63,144 nt of DNA from Crocosphaera sp. (GCF_030064895.1 NZ_JASJEB010000063.1:1-63144); one strand, 5' to 3'; shown: positions 36,895-46,377, counted from the first letter of the stretch. Notes: generated by a model from the letters alone, not told the origin. Program-made: numbers and translations.

Positions 36895-38078
36895 TTTGGA
36901 TCAACACCTCCAAAAAATCCTTGCTTCCATAAATATCCAGGTAAGTCTCCTTCTTGATATAAATTATTCAGTAATTCCTGTTCAGAAGCACGATAAACTT
37001 GAGTAATTCCTTCATTTTTTTCTAACCAAAAAATATTATTCAAATCAACTGCATTCAGAAAATCTGGGGAATGAGTGCTAACAAAAACTTGGCCTTCTAA
37101 ACGGGTATATGCTTCAAATTCTTCCGCTAATTCTTGTAATAATAAAGGATATAATTGATTTTCTGGTTCTTCTACACATAATAGAGGATGTGGATTAGGA
37201 TCATGTAATAAAACAAGATAAGCAAACATTTTAATCGTTCCATCGGAAACATAACGTGAAACAAAAGGATCACGAAAAGATTCATCTTGAAACTTTAATA
37301 TTAAACGTCCATCTTCCGTTTCTTTTGCTTCTACTTTAGAAACTCCAGGAACTCTTTGCTTCATTTTGTTGAGTATTTTTTCAAAAATATCTTGATGACT
37401 TTCGTAAATATATTGAGCAACTAAAGGTAAGTTATCTCCTGTTGTTGATAAATGTTCTGCATATCCAGCATCTTTACTTCCTCTAGCTGCGCTAATATGA
37501 AAGTCAGAAACGTGCCAATTTTCGATTAAAAGTCTAAATGCACTAGCAGCTTTAAAACGTTGAAACTGTCCTAGTCCTTTTATTGCTAGGGTATCTGCTG
37601 CATCGAGGGTTTGTTCTTCACGAGTTAATTCTTCTTCAGTTTTATCAAAATCTTCTTCATTTGTAATAGCAAAACCTTTTCCATTTTTAAAGTCTAAAAA
37701 ATGAAAAGGAGATCCTTGACTACCACGTTTATAACGGAGAATTTCTCTTTTAACTATAGGTCTATTTTTTTCTAAACCTATTTCTAAAACATAAGTAACT
37801 AATCTTTCTTTATTCAGAATTTTCATTCTAAACTTAATTTCAAAATAAATTTTTTCTTGTTCATGTCCTCTTGTAATGACTTCTTTAAATCCTCCTCTTC
37901 GTTGTAAACTTTGACGAATATTATTTTTAAGAGAATCCCTTAAAAATCCAAAGACATCAAATAGGGTACTTTTACCTGTTCCATTTGCTCCTACAAATAC
38001 ACAAAATTTAGGTATATTATTAATAGTAATATCTTGAAAAGCTTTATAGTTTTTTATAGTTAATGATGTTATTCGCAT
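36891..38078 (-). CDS. AAA family ATPase (AAA_21/OLD-like), partner of DUF4276
   Basis: A 395-residue ABC-class ATPase. It has RITSLTIKNYKAFQDITI and a Walker A (GANGTGKSTLFD) at the N-terminus. Near the C-terminus it has a Walker B (LLCVEEPENQLYP), FVSTHSPDFLNAV with the switch histidine, and a signature-like YVSDGTIKMFAYLVLL. A divergent helical insert separates the halves. It is most like AAA_21 proteins coupled to DUF4276. It would bind DNA or sense phage components if the module is defensive. It overlaps the next gene by 4 bases. Confidence 0.8.
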   Translation of the reverse strand: MRITSLTIKNYKAFQDITINNIPKFCVFVGANGTGKSTLFDVFGFLRDSLKNNIRQSLQRRGGFKEVITRGHEQEKIYFEIKFRMKILNKERLVTYVLEIGLEKNRPIVKREILRYKRGSQGSPFHFLDFKNGKGFAITNEEDFDKTEEELTREEQTLDAADTLAIKGLGQFQRFKAASAFRLLIENWHVSDFHISAARGSKDAGYAEHLSTTGDNLPLVAQYIYESHQDIFEKILNKMKQRVPGVSKVEAKETEDGRLILKFQDESFRDPFVSRYVSDGTIKMFAYLVLLHDPNPHPLLCVEEPENQLYPLLLQELAEEFEAYTRLEGQVFVSTHSPDFLNAVDLNNIFWLEKNEGITQVYRASEQELLNNLYQEGDLPGYLWKQGFFGGVDPK

Positions 38079-38254
38079 GATTTTTCTTGTGTTAAGAATA
38101 CTTTTTTAGTTTAATTTAATCACCAAAGATATTTCAGATAACTTCATTATTTCTAATTTGAATTTTGTTTCTTATTAAATCTATTTCAACCTCAGATAAT
38201 GGTGACTTTTTGAAAAAGGTGCGCTAAGACAATATTAACGCACCTTAAACCTTA

Positions 38255-41134
38255 CTAAAATTCACCAACTAACGCTTGATTACACCTTTCACAAATAGTA
38301 GGATCATCTTTAAATTCTCCTACTTTTGTTGAATAGTTCCAACAGCGATCGCATTTCTCTCCTTCTGCTTTAATAACTCCCACAGAAACTAACTCTGACT
38401 CGCTTTGATAGTCTGCTTTTTTAATGTTATCTAAACTATCAACTAATTCCACTTGAGACGCTAAGACAAAATAGCGTAATTCATCCACTTTATTTCCAGT
38501 TAAACTATCAGCAGGATTGAATTTTTCTAGCTGTTGTCTTAACTCTTGATCGCTGACATAAAGTAACACTTTTGCATCTAAAGATGAACCGATCGCTTTC
38601 TCTTTTCTGGCTAATTCTAGGGCGTTATTAACTTCGTTTCTCATTGCCCTGATTTTCGTCCAGGAAGCCCCTAATTCTGGGTTTTCCCACTGTTTTGACA
38701 TTTTCACCCATCCTGCCTCAAAAACTGATTTATAAGGGGTTTCATAGGGTAAAAATTGCCAAATATCTTCGGCCATGTGACATAAAACAGGTGCAATCGC
38801 TTTAGCTAAATTTTCAATTGCTACTGCTAATACAGTTTGACAACTACGACGACGCATAGACTCAGGATGAGAAATATAGAGTCTATCTTTAGCAATATCT
38901 AGATAGAAATTAGATAAATCTACCACACAGAAATTTTGTACAGTTTGGAAGAAACGGAAGAATTGATAGGTATCAAACGCATCGGTTACTTCTGTAAAAA
39001 CTTCGGTAATGCGATGCAACATATAACGATCTAATTCCGGTAATTCTTCATAAATAACTGTATGTTTCTTCGGATCAAAATCGTGTAAGTTGCCTAATAA
39101 AAACCTGGCTGTGTTGCGAATCTTGCGATAGATATCAAATAACTGTTTTAGGATAGTTTTGCCGACACGAATATCTGAAGAATAATCAACTGATGACACC
39201 CAAAGTCTGACTAAGTCTGCCCCATAGGGTGGTTCTTGTTTTTGATTTTTTCCTCCGTTAATAATCACATTAGGATCAACAATATTTCCCAATGATTTAC
39301 TCATCTTATATCCTTTTTCATCTAAGACGAAACCATGAGTTAATACTGTCTTATAAGGTGCAATTCCATTTACTGCAACACTTGTTAACAAACTAGACTG
39401 AAACCAACCCCTATGTTGATCACTTCCTTCTAAATAAATGTCAGCAGGATACCGTAATTCTTCTCTTTGCTTTGCCACCGAAGCCCAAGAAGATCCAGAA
39501 TCAAACCAAACATCCATCGTATCAGTTCCTTTCCGATACTTGTGGGCATCTGCTTTATATTGCTCAGGTAATAATTCTTCTACAGACATCTCCCACCAAG
39601 CGTCAGAACCTTTCTCAGCAAAAATTGTTTGAATATATTTAATAGTTTCTTCTGTTAGTAAAGGTTCGTTTTTTTCTTCATTATAAAAAACAGGAATAGG
39701 TAAACCCCAACTCCGTTGACGAGAAATACACCAATCTGAGCGATCGCCTACCATAGAGGTAATACGATTTTCTCCTTGAGAGGGAACCCAATTAACTGTT
39801 TTAATTGCTCCTAAAGCAGCTTCTCTGAACCCTTCAACCGAAGCAAACCATTGTTCCGTTGCCCGAAAAATAGTCGGTTTTTTTGTTCGCCAATCATAAG
39901 GATATTTATGTTGATAGGCTTCCTCTTTTAATAATGATCCCTTTTCTTGCAACTCATTAATAATAACTTCATTGGCATTTTTAAGAACATTTAACCCGGC
40001 AAACTGTCCAGCTTCTTCTGTAAAATTACCTTTAGCATCAACAGGAGACAAAACCCCTAAACCATACCGTTGTCCCACCATATAATCTTCTTGTCCATGT
40101 CCCGGCGCAGTATGAACTAAACCGGTACCAGACTCAGTAGTAATATAATCACCACCAATAAGAATTTCACTTTCGCGGTCGTATAAAGGATGACGATAAA
40201 TCGTATGTTCTAAAGCTTTTCCTGAAACCGTTGCTTTTACCATCAACTCCGTTTCAAAAGTAGTTGATAACTTCTCCACTAAATCAGCAGCAACAATCAA
40301 ATATTGATATTTACACACATCAGAACTCTGTTCTACCACAGCATAGTTGAGAGCAGGATTAAGAGCAACTGCTAAGTTTCCCGGAAGCGTCCAAGGAGTA
40401 GTTGTCCAAATAGCAACCCCCAAATTATTTAAGAACGGTTGTAAAATTCCCTCTGTATCTTTTGAAGCTTTAATGATAGGAAAAGCCGCAAAAATACTTC
40501 TAGAAGTATGACCTTCAGGATATTCTAACTCTGCCTCAGCTAAAGCAGTTTGAGAACTAGGACTCCAATGAACAGGTTTCAGTCCCCGATAAATATACCC
40601 TTTGAGGGCCATTTCCCCAAATACCCCAATTTGCGCTGCTTCGTATTCAGGAGTGAGGGTTAAATAGGGATTTTCCCAGTCTCCCCACACTCCGAACCGT
40701 TTAAAACTTTTTGCCTGTTCTTGTTGAGTTTTAAGGGCAAAATCACGGGCTTTACGGCGTAATTTGAGAGGGGTTAAACCTTCCCTCTCTTTAGACTTCA
40801 TACTTTGTAATACTTTGAGTTCAATAGGCAGTCCATGACAGTCCCAACCAGGAACATAACGGACTTTTTTACCTCGCAGTAGTTTATATTTATTGATAAT
40901 ATCCTTGAGGGTTTTGTTTAAAGCGTGGCCCATGTGTAGGGACCCGTTAGCGTAGGGAGGACCATCGTGGAGTATAAACACCTCTTCTGGGTTTTCTTGG
41001 GATAACTTCTCATAAATTTGATTATCCGCCCAAAATTTCTGTAATTCGGGTTCTCGCTTCACAGCATTGGCCCGCATACTAAAATCAGTCTTGGGTAAGT
41101 TTACCGTATCTTTGTAGCTTTTGGGTTCTGTCAC
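38255..41134 (-). CDS. ileS: Isoleucyl-tRNA synthetase
   Basis: A 959-residue class I synthetase of normal length. HIGH-type motif in PPYANGSLHMGHALNKTLKD, an editing domain with TTTPWTLPGNLAVAL and YITTESGTGLVHTAPGHG, then the KMSKS loop (KMSKSLGN) and a C-terminal zinc finger (CDRCWNYSTKVGEF, ICERCNQAL). It charges tRNA-Ile in the cytoplasm. The upstream gap of about 100 bases on the minus-strand side contains no T-box, as expected in cyanobacteria. No oddities. Confidence 0.95.
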   Translation of the reverse strand: MTEPKSYKDTVNLPKTDFSMRANAVKREPELQKFWADNQIYEKLSQENPEEVFILHDGPPYANGSLHMGHALNKTLKDIINKYKLLRGKKVRYVPGWDCHGLPIELKVLQSMKSKEREGLTPLKLRRKARDFALKTQQEQAKSFKRFGVWGDWENPYLTLTPEYEAAQIGVFGEMALKGYIYRGLKPVHWSPSSQTALAEAELEYPEGHTSRSIFAAFPIIKASKDTEGILQPFLNNLGVAIWTTTPWTLPGNLAVALNPALNYAVVEQSSDVCKYQYLIVAADLVEKLSTTFETELMVKATVSGKALEHTIYRHPLYDRESEILIGGDYITTESGTGLVHTAPGHGQEDYMVGQRYGLGVLSPVDAKGNFTEEAGQFAGLNVLKNANEVIINELQEKGSLLKEEAYQHKYPYDWRTKKPTIFRATEQWFASVEGFREAALGAIKTVNWVPSQGENRITSMVGDRSDWCISRQRSWGLPIPVFYNEEKNEPLLTEETIKYIQTIFAEKGSDAWWEMSVEELLPEQYKADAHKYRKGTDTMDVWFDSGSSWASVAKQREELRYPADIYLEGSDQHRGWFQSSLLTSVAVNGIAPYKTVLTHGFVLDEKGYKMSKSLGNIVDPNVIINGGKNQKQEPPYGADLVRLWVSSVDYSSDIRVGKTILKQLFDIYRKIRNTARFLLGNLHDFDPKKHTVIYEELPELDRYMLHRITEVFTEVTDAFDTYQFFRFFQTVQNFCVVDLSNFYLDIAKDRLYISHPESMRRRSCQTVLAVAIENLAKAIAPVLCHMAEDIWQFLPYETPYKSVFEAGWVKMSKQWENPELGASWTKIRAMRNEVNNALELARKEKAIGSSLDAKVLLYVSDQELRQQLEKFNPADSLTGNKVDELRYFVLASQVELVDSLDNIKKADYQSESELVSVGVIKAEGEKCDRCWNYSTKVGEFKDDPTICERCNQALVGEF

Positions 41135-41233
41135 AGTAGTAAATTAGAAATTATTGTTTCTGTTTACTACTATTTTAGGTGAGTTGGGTAGAGACATTGA
41201 ACCATACTACAAAGACATCTAAATTGATTTTAG

Positions 41234-41590
41234 TTATTCTGAATCTGAATCATTAGTCCATGTCATCTTCCTCTGACATTTTGCATAAATTTCTTGTACT
41301 AACCTATTTTTTATGGGTTCCATAAGATCATCATTAACAAAGTCAACGGGTAATACACTGCCATTATCCAATAATTTTCCCATTTCTTGATAATAAATTT
41401 CTGTCGCTTCTGGATGAGAAAAATATTCTGTTGTCCCAGGTTTAATGTCTGCTCCTTCAGGCATTTCTGGCTCTGGAAGTTGACAAATTCTTTGAGCAAT
41501 ATACTTAATTTGAGAAGCTGTAGGTACTGCTTGAGCCGGTAAAGATAAGATTGTTAATAGGATTAATGAAATAGGTAACCGAAAATACAT
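41234..41590 (-). CDS. Small secreted protein, two conserved cysteines (copy 1)
   Basis: A 118-residue protein with a signal peptide (MYFRLPISLILLTILSLPAQA, cleavage after A-x-A). The mature part has A-Q-R-I-C-Q and, near the end, VQEIYAKCQRKM. The two Cys positions match the neighbour at 41608 (AQRICN and VQKAYDNCP), so they may form a disulfide. Not recognised otherwise. It lies 17 bases after copy 2, in the same orientation. Confidence 0.7.
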   Translation of the reverse strand: MYFRLPISLILLTILSLPAQAVPTASQIKYIAQRICQLPEPEMPEGADIKPGTTEYFSHPEATEIYYQEMGKLLDNGSVLPVDFVNDDLMEPIKNRLVQEIYAKCQRKMTWTNDSDSE

Positions 41591-41607
41591 CTTATTTTTC
41601 TCCTTAT

Positions 41608-41940
41608 TTATTCACTGTCTTTAGGAATATTGAATTGATAGTTATTGCTAATTTCATAAGTTCTGAGTGGGCAATTATCATAAGCTTTTTGCACTACTAA
41701 ATTATATAAATTAGTCTGCTGTTCTTCATTTCTAATATCTTCAACAGTAAGTATTTTATCATAGACCCATTTTCCTCTCGAACGCAGAAAAATACTTTCA
41801 AGACTTTCAGAAGAGTCTCTAGGAGCATTACATATTCTTTGAGCAGCTTCCTCGATCTGAGAATCACTAGGAAATGCGCGAACAGGTAAGGGAAATACTA
41901 TTAATATTACCGAAATTCCCAATACAGACTTAAGTAACAT
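41608..41940 (-). CDS. Small secreted protein, two conserved cysteines (copy 2)
   Basis: A 110-residue protein with a signal peptide (MLLKSVLGISVILIVFPLPV, ending in RAF). The mature region has SDSQIEEAAQRICN and VVQKAYDNCPL, matching the other copy. The middle sections differ, so the pair is an old tandem duplication. The function is unknown; it is likely periplasmic. It is first of the two-gene unit. Confidence 0.7.
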   Translation of the reverse strand: MLLKSVLGISVILIVFPLPVRAFPSDSQIEEAAQRICNAPRDSSESLESIFLRSRGKWVYDKILTVEDIRNEEQQTNLYNLVVQKAYDNCPLRTYEISNNYQFNIPKDSE

Positions 41941-42109
41941 AATTTTTAACTTAACTCAATTCAATTAGTATTTATCTAAAAAATAGATTCGTTCTCTATT
42001 TTTTTCATCAGTATGAATACTGGTTTTAAGTTGCAATTTATATCAATCACTAAGTTAAATTACTATCAGTATATTACTAAATTTATAGTCAGATTTTTCT
42101 AAAAGATAG

Positions 42110-42946
42110 TTAAAATTCTGTTGATGGTAAACTATCAATAATAGTAACAGAACGAAAAGACCGGCCTAATTGATATTCGGCATAATTTCTTAATAAATGT
42201 TCCACTTTTAACCAAGGAACCGTAAAATTACTATCTAGAATAGTAGCAGGAAAAATTTTGCCTGGATGGGGTAAATATGATTTATTTAAGTGCTGTAATA
42301 AGGTCAATTCTGTTGCTTTTAGTCTCTGATTAATAATCGGCATAATAACAGTATTATCACTATTTTTTTCTCTATCTTTAATGCTTAAATTAATCAGTCC
42401 ACCAGCATCAAAACTAAAACCAACACACCAACTAGGATCATGAAAATTAGGGTTTAATTCTTCTTGGGTAACGCAACAACAATGAACTTGGGGACCGATA
42501 CCTGCGATCGCTAATAAATGAAACACAGCTTGTGCTAAATATCCGTATAAACTCTCAGCTAAAGACATCTTTTCTAACCTTCGTAAATGCTCGTTTAAGA
42601 GTTCATAAACTTCTACTTGAGGTAGATCATCTAAAGCTAAATTTAACACCAATTCTGCTAAATATTGGGCTGCTGCAAGCTTTCCTAAATCTTTACTTAA
42701 ACCTGGATAAGATTCGAGGGTATTGGCCTGAGTTATTTTATCAAGCGATCGCCCTTTAGCTATTAGTAATTCATTAATAACAAATAATTCTGAACGTCCT
42801 CTCAACCGTGATTTTTGTTTTCTCGCCCCTGGTACAATAGCGCGAATTAAACCATATTCAGGGGATAAAAGAGTTACTAAGTGATCGGCTTCTTGAAATG
42901 GTATTCCCTTTAAAATAATCCCTGTAGTTTTATAGGTTCGACTCAT
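42110..42946 (-). CDS. recO: DNA repair protein RecO
   Basis: A 278-residue RecO protein. The N-terminal OB fold carries [29 protein letters not shown] and [14 protein letters not shown] helical middle and a C-terminal cysteine-bearing region ([23 protein letters not shown]) follow. RecO loads RecA onto SSB-coated single-stranded DNA with RecR. Length and motifs are normal for cyanobacteria. No operon partners. Confidence 0.9.
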   Translation of the reverse strand: MSRTYKTTGIILKGIPFQEADHLVTLLSPEYGLIRAIVPGARKQKSRLRGRSELFVINELLIAKGRSLDKITQANTLESYPGLSKDLGKLAAAQYLAELVLNLALDDLPQVEVYELLNEHLRRLEKMSLAESLYGYLAQAVFHLLAIAGIGPQVHCCCVTQEELNPNFHDPSWCVGFSFDAGGLINLSIKDREKNSDNTVIMPIINQRLKATELTLLQHLNKSYLPHPGKIFPATILDSNFTVPWLKVEHLLRNYAEYQLGRSFRSVTIIDSLPSTEF

Positions 42947-43051
42947 TTTTTTAGTTATCAGTTATCAGTCATGAACTTTTTATTGATTTTAGTTGGTTTA
43001 ATTAGAGGATTGTGGTGGGGTTAATGGTATTAAACCCCTACAATATTTATT

Positions 43052-43255
43052 TTAAATTGGTGATAAACCTAACATTGCTCTTAATGTAAAATAGAGAAAA
43101 GAAAAAACACCAATAGTAATACCTGCAACAGCGATCGCACTAACCGGATTTTTAAATAAAGGTTTAATCCAGTTAAAAAAGACGAAAAATACCCCTAAAG
43201 TAAAACTAATCAGATAACGGGGGTAACGTGAAACATTTTTAAAGAAATCTCCCAT
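43052..43255 (-). CDS. ycf33: Ycf33/DUF751 family small membrane protein
   Basis: A 67-residue protein. FFKNVSRYPRYLISFTLGVFFV and KPLFKNPVSAIAVAGITIG, with FLYFTLRAMLGL at the end, are the DUF751/Ycf33 pattern. Two membrane helices. The family is conserved in cyanobacteria and some algal plastids; its function is not known to me. Stand-alone gene. Confidence 0.85.
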   Translation of the reverse strand: MGDFFKNVSRYPRYLISFTLGVFFVFFNWIKPLFKNPVSAIAVAGITIGVFSFLYFTLRAMLGLSPI

Positions 43256-43358
43256 TAATTAACCTCTTTTTTTGTTCATTATTTATTACATTTTAGGCTG
43301 TGTTACCATATCAGTGAACCATTCTAGCATAATTTAACCGACTCTAGGGACTATAACA

Positions 43359-43478
43359 GTCATTTCATTTATCATTTGTTTGGAAGTAGGCTTGAAACCT
43401 CTCCCAAACTTCTTTCTCCCTAAAGGGAGAGGCTTGAAACCAAAATGTTCAATGTTCAATATTCAATGTTTGGTCACC
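43359..43478. repeat. Dispersed repeat, copy 2
   Basis: The match to 195-321 in direct orientation. It differs by a shortened TTTATCATT repeat at the start and a changed TTCAATATTCAATG run at the end. It occupies the gap upstream of the collapsed kinase gene. No open frame through it. Confidence 0.75.
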
Positions 43479-43597
43479 GAATAATTCATGAGATATCTTT
43501 TTTCTTATTTCCTGTTCCATTATACTCAGACTTAATTCTCACAACTGATTGCTACATTGTCTTTATTAATTACTATTTTTTTTACTCTTAAATTAAG

Positions 43598-44092
43598 ATG
43601 AAACATTGTTATTGTATTAACCCTTCTTGTCAACAACCTGATCATCCTGATAATAATAATGCTCAGACTAAATATTGTGTAAGTTGTGGCTCAACTTTAC
43701 TGTTAAATAATAAGTATCGTGTTAGTCGTTTATTGAGCGATAATAGTGGTTTTGGTGTTATTTATGAAGCTTTTGACGGTTTTAATGGCAAAATATTAAA
43801 AGTATTACAAGAAAAATGGAATAATGAACCAAAAGCAGTGGAATTATTTAAACGAGAATACGAGATGTTATTATCATTTGGAGGAGTTTTATTATTATTA
43901 GCAGCATATCCTAGTTATATTTTTTGGCGTTATGGTTTTTCAGCAACTAACCCTTTATTACTTGATCGAGATAGTAATGAATTTATTTATAAAACATTTA
44001 CAGGTCATTCTAACCCAGTTTCTTCAATAGCATATAGTCCAGATGGTAAATATTTAGCTGGTGGAAATGATGACGGAACTATCAATATTTAG
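43598..44092 (+). pseudogene. Collapsed Ser/Thr kinase-WD40 gene
   Basis: The 164-residue frame starts like the cyanobacterial zinc-ribbon kinases (CYCINPSCQQPDHPDNNN, YCVSCGSTLLLNN). It continues with the first strands of a kinase N-lobe (LLSDNSGFGVIYEAFDGF, KREYEMLL). It then jumps directly to a membrane helix (GGVLLLLAAYPSYIFW) and the first WD40 repeat (TGHSNPVSSIAYSPDGKYLA) and stops at GTINI. The catalytic loop, activation segment and remaining WD repeats are missing. An in-frame internal deletion plus 3' truncation of a large gene explains it. It is not a kinase. Confidence 0.7.
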
Positions 44093-44462
44093 TGTGTAGG
44101 ACAATAAATGTTTTATTAGGTTAGATTATTTAGGGTGTTATTATTGTCTCCGTAGGGGCTTAATAATATTAAGCCCAATGTTATTAAGCCCAATATTAAT
44201 TATTATTTCTTGATTGTCATTGCGAGGGGGTGAATTAATACTAAAGTTTGATTTGTTTTCATTATTCCCCCGAAGCAATCTCTATTTTTTTTGTTGGGTG
44301 GTGTTAAAAATGGTGGGTTACGACGAATTCTTGTCTCTCCTTTATAACCGTGCATTGTAGCCGTCTAACCCACCCTACGCTAACTCTTTCAACAACTTCC
44401 GTACGATAGTGCCGGAACGGAGTGAGGAACTTCTAACTTCCGACTTCCGACTTCTGACTTCA
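44093..44462. other. Intergenic region with palindromic repeats
   Basis: No gene. There is an inverted repeat GGGCTTAATA-A-TATTAAGCCC (about 44155-44175) with an extra TTATTAAGCCCAATATT unit. At 44409-44460 a segment matches the reverse complement of 62667-62697 and contains tandem TTCCGAC units. Confidence 0.6.
44409..44460. repeat. Dispersed repeat shared with 62667-62697 (inverted)
   Basis: GTGCCGGAACGGAGTGAGGA and the following ACTTCTAACTTC are found again, reverse-complemented and with a few changes, at 62667-62697. TTCCGAC/TTCTGAC heptamers follow. Confidence 0.7.
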
Positions 44463-45092
44463 TTACCTCGCCCCACTTTCCGACTGACCATAAGCTTGCC
44501 AAGCCAAGTCCAATAACCCATTAACAATAGCTGCTGCCACCACTGCGCTACCCTTACGACCATTAACCGTAATATGTGGTATCTGGGCATCGTGTAACCT
44601 TTCTTTAGCCACATCTGCCCCAATAAAACCGGCAGGAGTACCAATCACCAAAGCCGGTTTAATCTCATCTTCTTCCACTAATTCCACCAACCCAGTTAAG
44701 GCGGTTTGGGACTCTCCTACCACAAAAATAGCTTCGGGATAGCGTTTTGCTAAAGTTTGCATCCCCCAAGCAGTCATAGTTTTAGTTTTCTGGGGACGGG
44801 TAATAGTTTGGGTGCTACAGTAAACAGGATTGGCAAAGGTGTCCTGAAGATTGGGAACAATACCCACCTGAACCATAGGTACATCAACAACTAGAGTTCG
44901 ACGGGCCGCCAGCGCAGCAGCCCCTAGTTGCAAAGCCTTCTCTGAAAAACGAAGTAGTGAAAGATATTCAAAGTCAGCCGTTTGATAAATAACGCGCCGA
45001 ACAATTTCGTACTCGGCGGGGGAGAAAACAGTTTCGCCAATCTCCCTATCAATCATAGCTAGACTTTGAGCATCAGTAAGGTGCCATTCCAT
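44463..45092 (-). CDS. cobH: Precorrin-8X methylmutase
   Basis: About 209 residues from the ATG at 45092 (MEWHLTDAQSLAMIDREIG); an upstream start at 45101 is possible. It moves a methyl group from C-11 to C-12 of precorrin-8X to give hydrogenobyrinate (cobyrinate precursor). Family features: SPAEYEIVRRVIYQTADFEY, VVDVPMVQVGI, and a C-terminal PALVIGTPAGFIGA, then TVNGRKGSAVVAAAIVNGLL. Equivalent to CbiC. Cobalamin genes cobM and cobA-hemD lie further along. It follows psb32 after 15 bases, in the same direction. Confidence 0.92.
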   Translation of the reverse strand: MEWHLTDAQSLAMIDREIGETVFSPAEYEIVRRVIYQTADFEYLSLLRFSEKALQLGAAALAARRTLVVDVPMVQVGIVPNLQDTFANPVYCSTQTITRPQKTKTMTAWGMQTLAKRYPEAIFVVGESQTALTGLVELVEEDEIKPALVIGTPAGFIGADVAKERLHDAQIPHITVNGRKGSAVVAAAIVNGLLDLAWQAYGQSESGAR

Positions 45093-45107
45093 AGTTAACA
45101 AAAAAAA

Positions 45108-45920
45108 TTATGTGTTTGGATTGGAGGCAGAGGATTGATTTAAAAATGGAGACAGATAAGCCACTAATACCCCTAGTGCAAATCCCATAACATTGCGGAA
45201 TAAAGGCAACCAATCAGAAGTTCTAGTGACTACTGGACCAATACCAAAGGCAATAAAGAGAATGCCCCATAACGGTGAAATAATCAGAACCCATTGCCAA
45301 GCAAACACTTGATCCGATTTACGGGGAATTCCTGCAAAGCCAAAGACCAAACCACCGACAATCGAGGTAATCAAAGTAAGAATCCATTGCTCTCTCGGTA
45401 AACCAGGGACAACTCCACAACCTCCCTTGACTAAACACCCTTTAACTGTGCCTAGTGAGTTCATAATAGAGCTATTTTCCCCATTTTCCCGTATATAATA
45501 CATATTACCAAAACGGGCTTGTAATTCGATCCAGAAAGTTCTTGGTAGTAAGTCATAAACGTCGTCTCCAATACTAAAGGAGAGGAGATTACCCCCACGG
45601 GAATCAGCCACTAAGAGGATACTTTTGTCATCTAAACCCCAAAAATTAATCACCGCACGACCGGGGGAGCGATCATATTGGGTTAAAACGCGGATTCTCC
45701 ATCCGGTTTCCCCTTCAAAGGTTTCTATATCTTTAATTAAGGATTCTTCTACGCTATCGGGGAGAAAATTGGCTAAATCTACCACTGGAGTCACTTTATC
45801 TGGCAATAATTCCGGGTTATTGACTGCTAAGGCTGCTGAAGGGGAAGAAACTAAGATGAATAAGCCCAGAATACAGGCTACAAGAGAAGTTAACCAAGAC
45901 TTTAAACCACGTTTTTGCAT
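45108..45920 (-). CDS. psb32: Psb32, TPM-domain photosystem II repair protein
   Basis: A 270-residue protein with a signal peptide (LVACILGLFILVSSPSAALA). A TPM domain follows (VTPVVDLANFLPDSVEESL, LTQYDRSPGRAVINFWGLDD, LLVADSRGGNLLSFSIGDD). At the C-terminal end are three membrane helices. This matches cyanobacterial Psb32, which protects photosystem II from photodamage and helps its repair at the thylakoid. It is upstream of cobH, possibly co-transcribed; the pairing is probably incidental. Confidence 0.88.
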   Translation of the reverse strand: MQKRGLKSWLTSLVACILGLFILVSSPSAALAVNNPELLPDKVTPVVDLANFLPDSVEESLIKDIETFEGETGWRIRVLTQYDRSPGRAVINFWGLDDKSILLVADSRGGNLLSFSIGDDVYDLLPRTFWIELQARFGNMYYIRENGENSSIMNSLGTVKGCLVKGGCGVVPGLPREQWILTLITSIVGGLVFGFAGIPRKSDQVFAWQWVLIISPLWGILFIAFGIGPVVTRTSDWLPLFRNVMGFALGVLVAYLSPFLNQSSASNPNT

Positions 45921-46009
45921 AAGATTTTACTAAGGTACCGATTGTCAACAATTAAATAAATATTAATCAATTTTACATTTGTTTACATTGTTTTGGGAAT
46001 GGTTAAATT

Positions 46010-46189
46010 ATGAAATCTCTTGATTGTCAGACTTTGTGTGCCTTGACTCCTATCGTTATAGCTGTCTGTGGGGCGGTAATTGTAGTGACAGCTATTATTG
46101 TTACGCAAACTTTATCAGTAGAAGTGGCCGCTGTTGGTTCAACGGCTTTTACTGCTTCTGCTGGCCTTGCTCAAAATCCTAAACATTAA
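46010..46189 (+). CDS. Possible 59-residue single-helix membrane protein
   Basis: An ATG frame encodes MKSLDCQTLC followed by a long hydrophobic stretch (ALTPIVIAVCGAVIVVTAII) and a small-residue end. Its 3' end overlaps the ParA-like remnant on the other strand. No strong ribosome-binding site is seen. The helix is convincing but the family is not known to me. Confidence 0.45.
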   Translation: MKSLDCQTLCALTPIVIAVCGAVIVVTAIIVTQTLSVEVAAVGSTAFTASAGLAQNPKH

Positions 46190-46375
46190 AATCAGGACAT
46201 GGGAAATAGCAATGGACAAAAAGGTTTCTGTTGATAATCCTGGATGGGTATCAATAAACAAATAGTCCAAGTGGAGGGTTTTAACCAACCGACGAAAACC
46301 ATCATTCATCAACTTGACATCGTAGCTGCTGTTTAAAATGCGGGCAATATCATCAGCTTGCACACTCGAATAAAT
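46139..46375 (-). pseudogene. Remnant of a ParA/MinD-like ATPase
   Basis: The frame encodes SSVQADDIARILNSSYDVKL, NDGFRRLVKTL, LDYLFIDTHPGLSTETFLS (the Walker B-type D-T-H-P-G) and AISHVLIL. These are middle-region hallmarks of ParA/MinD family ATPases. The N-terminal P-loop is absent, and the frame drifts into unrelated residues after VLILMF. Immediately upstream (minus strand) lies a 28-base palindromic repeat, so an insertion or deletion probably removed the 5' part. Confidence 0.65.
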
Positions 46376-46377
46376 AT

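Noticed and set aside
44093-44462. CRISPR array suggested by repeated short motifs
   Set aside because: The repeats are tandem heptamers and palindromes without regular spacers of 30-40 bases; no cas genes are in the window.
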